64,000 bases of DNA from the NCBI RefSeq assembly GCF_026241155.1, contig NZ_JAPFGP010000012.1:1-64000 (forward strand), in the 5' to 3' direction. Below are positions 61,469 through 64,000 of the stretch, piece by piece; positions within the stretch are counted from its first letter, which is position 1; the number at the start of each line of letters is the position of its first letter. Source of the stretch: Paucibacter sp. PLA-PC-4. Lineage in GTDB: Bacteria; Pseudomonadota; Gammaproteobacteria; Burkholderiales; Burkholderiaceae_C. A model generated the notes under the pieces. That model made no database searches, was not told where the DNA came from, and was given only the letters and a program-made list of their open reading frames with translations. Position numbers and translations under genes: made by a program.

Positions 61469-62125
61469 TCAGACGCAAGTCATGTGCCAGGCGCTGCGCA
61501 GGCCGCAGTCGACGCTGTCCAGCAGCGGCAGCGCAAACTCCGGCTGCAGCCGGGCGGCCCAGCCGGCCAGGGCCGCACCGCCGACGATGATGCTTGCCAC
61601 CCCGGGCAGTGCGGCCGCCTGCTGGCAGGCTTGGCGCAGCACGCGGCCGGCCATCTCAGGGTCAGCTGCCAGCTCGGCGCCGCTCGGCTCGACGCTGACG
61701 ATGCCCGCCAGCGGGTCGAGCAGGTCAAGGCTCCAGGCCAGGCGTCTGAGCATCGGCACCCAGGCGGCGCCGCCGGTGACGATGGCGTAGCGGCCTCGTT
61801 CGACTGCCTCGCGCATCGAGGCTTCGGCCAGAGCGCAGACCGGCACGCGGGCTCGTTCGCGCAGCGCCAGCAGTCCCGGGTCACCGAAACAGCCGAGTAG
61901 CACCACATTGGGGCTCGTTCCCTCTGATAGTGCGGTGTCGTAGGCGTCCAGCACCGCATGGCTGGCCAGGGCCAGTGCGTACTCGCTGCTGATATAGCGC
62001 ATGCCGAATCGGGCGGTGCGTGTCAGGACCTGACCCCCGGCGGGCGTTAGTGCGGCGGCGGCCTGCGCCAGTTGGCGGGTTACCGCTTCGCTGGTGTTGG
62101 GGTTGATCAGCAGCAGCAGGCTCAT
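61469..62125 (-). CDS. Asp/Glu/hydantoin racemase-superfamily protein lacking one catalytic Cys
   Basis: A 218-residue protein of the racemase fold: LLLLINPNTSEAVTRQLAQAA at the N-terminus as in hydantoin racemases, first catalytic Cys in VVLLGCFGDPGLLALRE. The second half usually has a Cys in a GCAGM-type motif; here it reads SIIVGGAALAGWA, so that Cys is Gly. True racemases use both Cys residues. A one-base-acid chemistry (for example decarboxylase or isomerase) or loss of activity is possible. First gene of the ABC/amidase operon. Confidence 0.85.
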   Translation of the reverse strand: MSLLLLINPNTSEAVTRQLAQAAAALTPAGGQVLTRTARFGMRYISSEYALALASHAVLDAYDTALSEGTSPNVVLLGCFGDPGLLALRERARVPVCALAEASMREAVERGRYAIVTGGAAWVPMLRRLAWSLDLLDPLAGIVSVEPSGAELAADPEMAGRVLRQACQQAAALPGVASIIVGGAALAGWAARLQPEFALPLLDSVDCGLRSAWHMTCV

Positions 62126-62164
62126 GGCCCGGGCCGACGCAACTCCTGTGCCCGCTTTGGGGCG

Positions 62165-64000
62165 TCAGCGTGGCGGCAGGTCGATGAAAGCCGAGGGGGC
62201 GAAGTCCACGGCGCCCTCGGGCCGCTGTCCGGCCGCCCAGTGCTGCAGGGCCGCCGCCGACATCGGGCGGGCGAAGAAAAAGCCCTGCAGCTCGTCGCAG
62301 TCCAGCGCCAGCAGCACATCGCGCTGGCCGGCAGTCTCGACACCCTCGGCCACCACGCTGAGGTCCAACGCATGGGCCAGCTTGACGACCGCGTCCACCA
62401 CGGCGCGGGCATCGGCGCTGGTTTCCAGGTCCTGGATGAAGCCGCGGTCGATCTTCAACTGGCGGGCCGGCAGCTGGCGCAGATAGCTGAGGCTGGAGTA
62501 GCCCGTGCCAAAGTCATCGATGGACAGAAACACGCCGATGCGCGACAGGCCTTCGAAGGCGGCCTGGGTGGCGCTGATGTCTTCCATCGCCACCGATTCG
62601 GTGATCTCGCAAAGCAGGCGCTCCGGCGCGACGCGGTGGCGGCTTAGCGCCTGTTCGATGCGCGCGACCAGGTCGCCCTGGCGCAGTTGGTGGACCGAGA
62701 GATTGATCGCGACGCGGATGCGCAGGCCGTCCTGTTCCCAGGCCTGCATCTGGCGGCAGGCCTCGTTGATGACCCAGCCACCGAGCTCGTTGATCAGGCC
62801 GAAGCGCTCCGCAATCGGGATGAAGACATCGGGTGGGATCATGCCGCGCTCCGGGTGCTGCCAGCGCAGCAAGGCCTCGACGCCGCGCAGCAGGCCACGT
62901 TGGCCGTCGAACTTTGGCTGGTAGTGCAGGCTGATCTGGCCCTCGGTCAGGGCCTGGCGCAATGCGTGCTGCAGGCTCAGTTGCTCGGCCGCGCCGGCAT
63001 CCATGTGGCTCTCGAATACCGCATAGGTATTGCCGCCGTTGCGCTTAGCCGCATACATCGCGGCGTCGGCATGGCCCATCAGCTTGTCGCCCGGGCCATG
63101 CTCGGGGTAGACCGCGATGCCCACCGAGGCCGCCACATGCAGCTTGCGCCCGCCTATCGTGAAGGCCTGGGTCAGCGACTGCACCAGGCGGTGCGCCAGC
63201 GCCGCGCTGTCGGCCACATCGGCCACGTCTTCAAGCAGCAGCACAAATTCGTCGCCGCCCAGCCGCGCCACCGTGTCGCTGTCGCGCGCCACCGCCAGCA
63301 AGCGCTGTGCCACCTCCTGCAGCAGCGTGTCGCCGGCGGCGTGGCCGTAGGAGTCGTTGACCGGTTTGAAGCCGTCCAGATCGACGAAGAGCACGGCCAG
63401 GCGCTTGACCTGGCGGCTGCTGCGCTCGCCGCCGCGGTCCAGCATCGCCAGCGCATGGCTGAGCCGGTCCTCGAACAGCAGGCGGTTTGGCAGCCCAGTC
63501 AGCGGGTCGAGGAAGGCGCGTTTTTGCAGCTCCTGGTTGGCCGACTGCAGCTGGCTGTTGGCGTCCTGCAGCGAGGCCGCCAGCGCAGCGGTCTTTCCCT
63601 GCATGCGCGCATCCAGGCTGGAGGTCAGCAGGGTCATCGCCAGCAGGGCCAGCGAGGCCAGCATGATCAGCTCGCCGAGCGCCTCACCGCCGAGCTGGCC
63701 GGCGCTGAGGCACACGCTGCCCTCGGGGAAACCGGCGGCGGCCATGCCGGTGTAGTGCATGCCGCTGATCGCGAGCCCCATCACCAGTGCGGCCAGGGCC
63801 TGGTAGCGCCGGCTATGCTGGGGCTTGACGCTGCGCAGCCAGAAGAAGATGAGCAGGGCCACGGCCGAGGCCCCTACCGCAATTGCCGCCGAGGCAGCCA
63901 CCAGCAGCGGGTTCCAGACGATGCCCGGCGCCATGTCCAGCGCTGCCATGCCGGTGTAATGCATTGCGCAGATGCCCACGCCCATCACCAGAGCGCCACC
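62165..64000 (-). CDS. MHYT-GGDEF-EAL c-di-GMP signalling protein (N-terminus outside window)
   Basis: At least 611 residues are visible and the frame runs off the right end of the window. The N-terminal membrane sensor has two MHYT repeats in view, AMHYTGMAALDM and GMHYTGMAAAGF, thought to bind copper and sense a diatomic gas. GGDEF (about visible residues 165-325) keeps RLGGDEFVLLL and DLDGFKPVNDSYGH. EAL (about 345-590) keeps EALLRWQHPERG, NLSVHQLR, CEITESVAM, DDFGTGYSSL, KIDRGFIQ and AEGVE, all needed for phosphodiesterase activity. Both activities look intact. Confidence 0.93.
   Translation of the reverse strand, partial: GGALVMGVGICAMHYTGMAALDMAPGIVWNPLLVAASAAIAVGASAVALLIFFWLRSVKPQHSRRYQALAALVMGLAISGMHYTGMAAAGFPEGSVCLSAGQLGGEALGELIMLASLALLAMTLLTSSLDARMQGKTAALAASLQDANSQLQSANQELQKRAFLDPLTGLPNRLLFEDRLSHALAMLDRGGERSSRQVKRLAVLFVDLDGFKPVNDSYGHAAGDTLLQEVAQRLLAVARDSDTVARLGGDEFVLLLEDVADVADSAALAHRLVQSLTQAFTIGGRKLHVAASVGIAVYPEHGPGDKLMGHADAAMYAAKRNGGNTYAVFESHMDAGAAEQLSLQHALRQALTEGQISLHYQPKFDGQRGLLRGVEALLRWQHPERGMIPPDVFIPIAERFGLINELGGWVINEACRQMQAWEQDGLRIRVAINLSVHQLRQGDLVARIEQALSRHRVAPERLLCEITESVAMEDISATQAAFEGLSRIGVFLSIDDFGTGYSSLSYLRQLPARQLKIDRGFIQDLETSADARAVVDAVVKLAHALDLSVVAEGVETAGQRDVLLALDCDELQGFFFARPMSAAALQHWAAGQRPEGAVDFAPSAFIDLPPR

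Overview
The window is high-GC DNA from a betaproteobacterium, most likely a Burkholderiales member of the Roseateles/Rubrivivax/Leptothrix type. This is an inference from gene content and codon style: a PEP-CTERM surface protein, many GGDEF/EAL and Cache/CheW signalling proteins, a CIO-type quinol oxidase and amidase/oligopeptide operons. No rRNA is present to confirm it. There are about 48 apparently intact protein genes, one tRNA, one very large CRISPR array and at least seven gene remnants.

Layout. (1) 1-5.0 kb: the 3' end of an IS21-family element (istB plus a small accessory gene) abuts a type I-E-like CRISPR array of 61 repeats (1018-4711) with a decayed terminal repeat. No cas gene and no recognisable leader are visible. 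(2) 5.0-16.5 kb: small housekeeping-type genes, a complete tripartite RND efflux operon (adaptor, pump, outer-membrane factor) divergent from a BaeSR-like two-component system, and a Tat-exported metallo-beta-lactamase-fold hydrolase. (3) 16.6-18.7 kb: a Wzz/GNVR-like membrane protein whose cytoplasmic C-terminus looks like an inactivated tyrosine-recombinase domain. (4) 18.7-25.6 kb: a LacI-family regulator resembling PtxS and an operon of a polar-amino-acid-type ABC transporter plus kguE-, kguK- and kguD-like enzymes. The palindrome TGAAACCGGTTTCA precedes the operon and a near copy precedes the regulator. I read this as 2-ketogluconate utilisation in which an ABC importer replaces the usual KguT permease.

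(5) 25.7-35.9 kb: an accessory region rich in debris. It holds an orphan VapB-like antitoxin, a PEP-CTERM protein, a response regulator that has lost its phosphorylation half and is joined to a broken DUF6920 gene, a hydrolase/nitroreductase pair, a Phd-like/zeta-kinase toxin-antitoxin pair, a dead vanadium-haloperoxidase gene, a PAP2-type protein paired with a class III cyclase-TPR protein, and an erythromycin-esterase remnant. (6) 36-50 kb: mostly core-like genes: acetyltransferases, an AhpD-like protein, cioAB, a soluble double-sensor CheW protein, a SET-domain methyltransferase, a UPF0149 protein, alaS and gabD. A short leaderless ORF with its own promoter and terminator sits in front of an acetyltransferase gene.

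(7) 49-64 kb: diguanylate-cyclase-related genes (one degenerate, one active-looking, one remnant, and a MHYT-GGDEF-EAL protein cut by the window end), tRNA-Gly(CCC), a patatin-like phospholipase, a ParE-type toxin-antitoxin pair, and a seven-gene minus-strand operon of an Asp/Glu-racemase-like protein, a family-5 peptide/nickel-type ABC importer and an amidase. All functional statements rest on recognised motifs and gene order read by eye; no database search was run.
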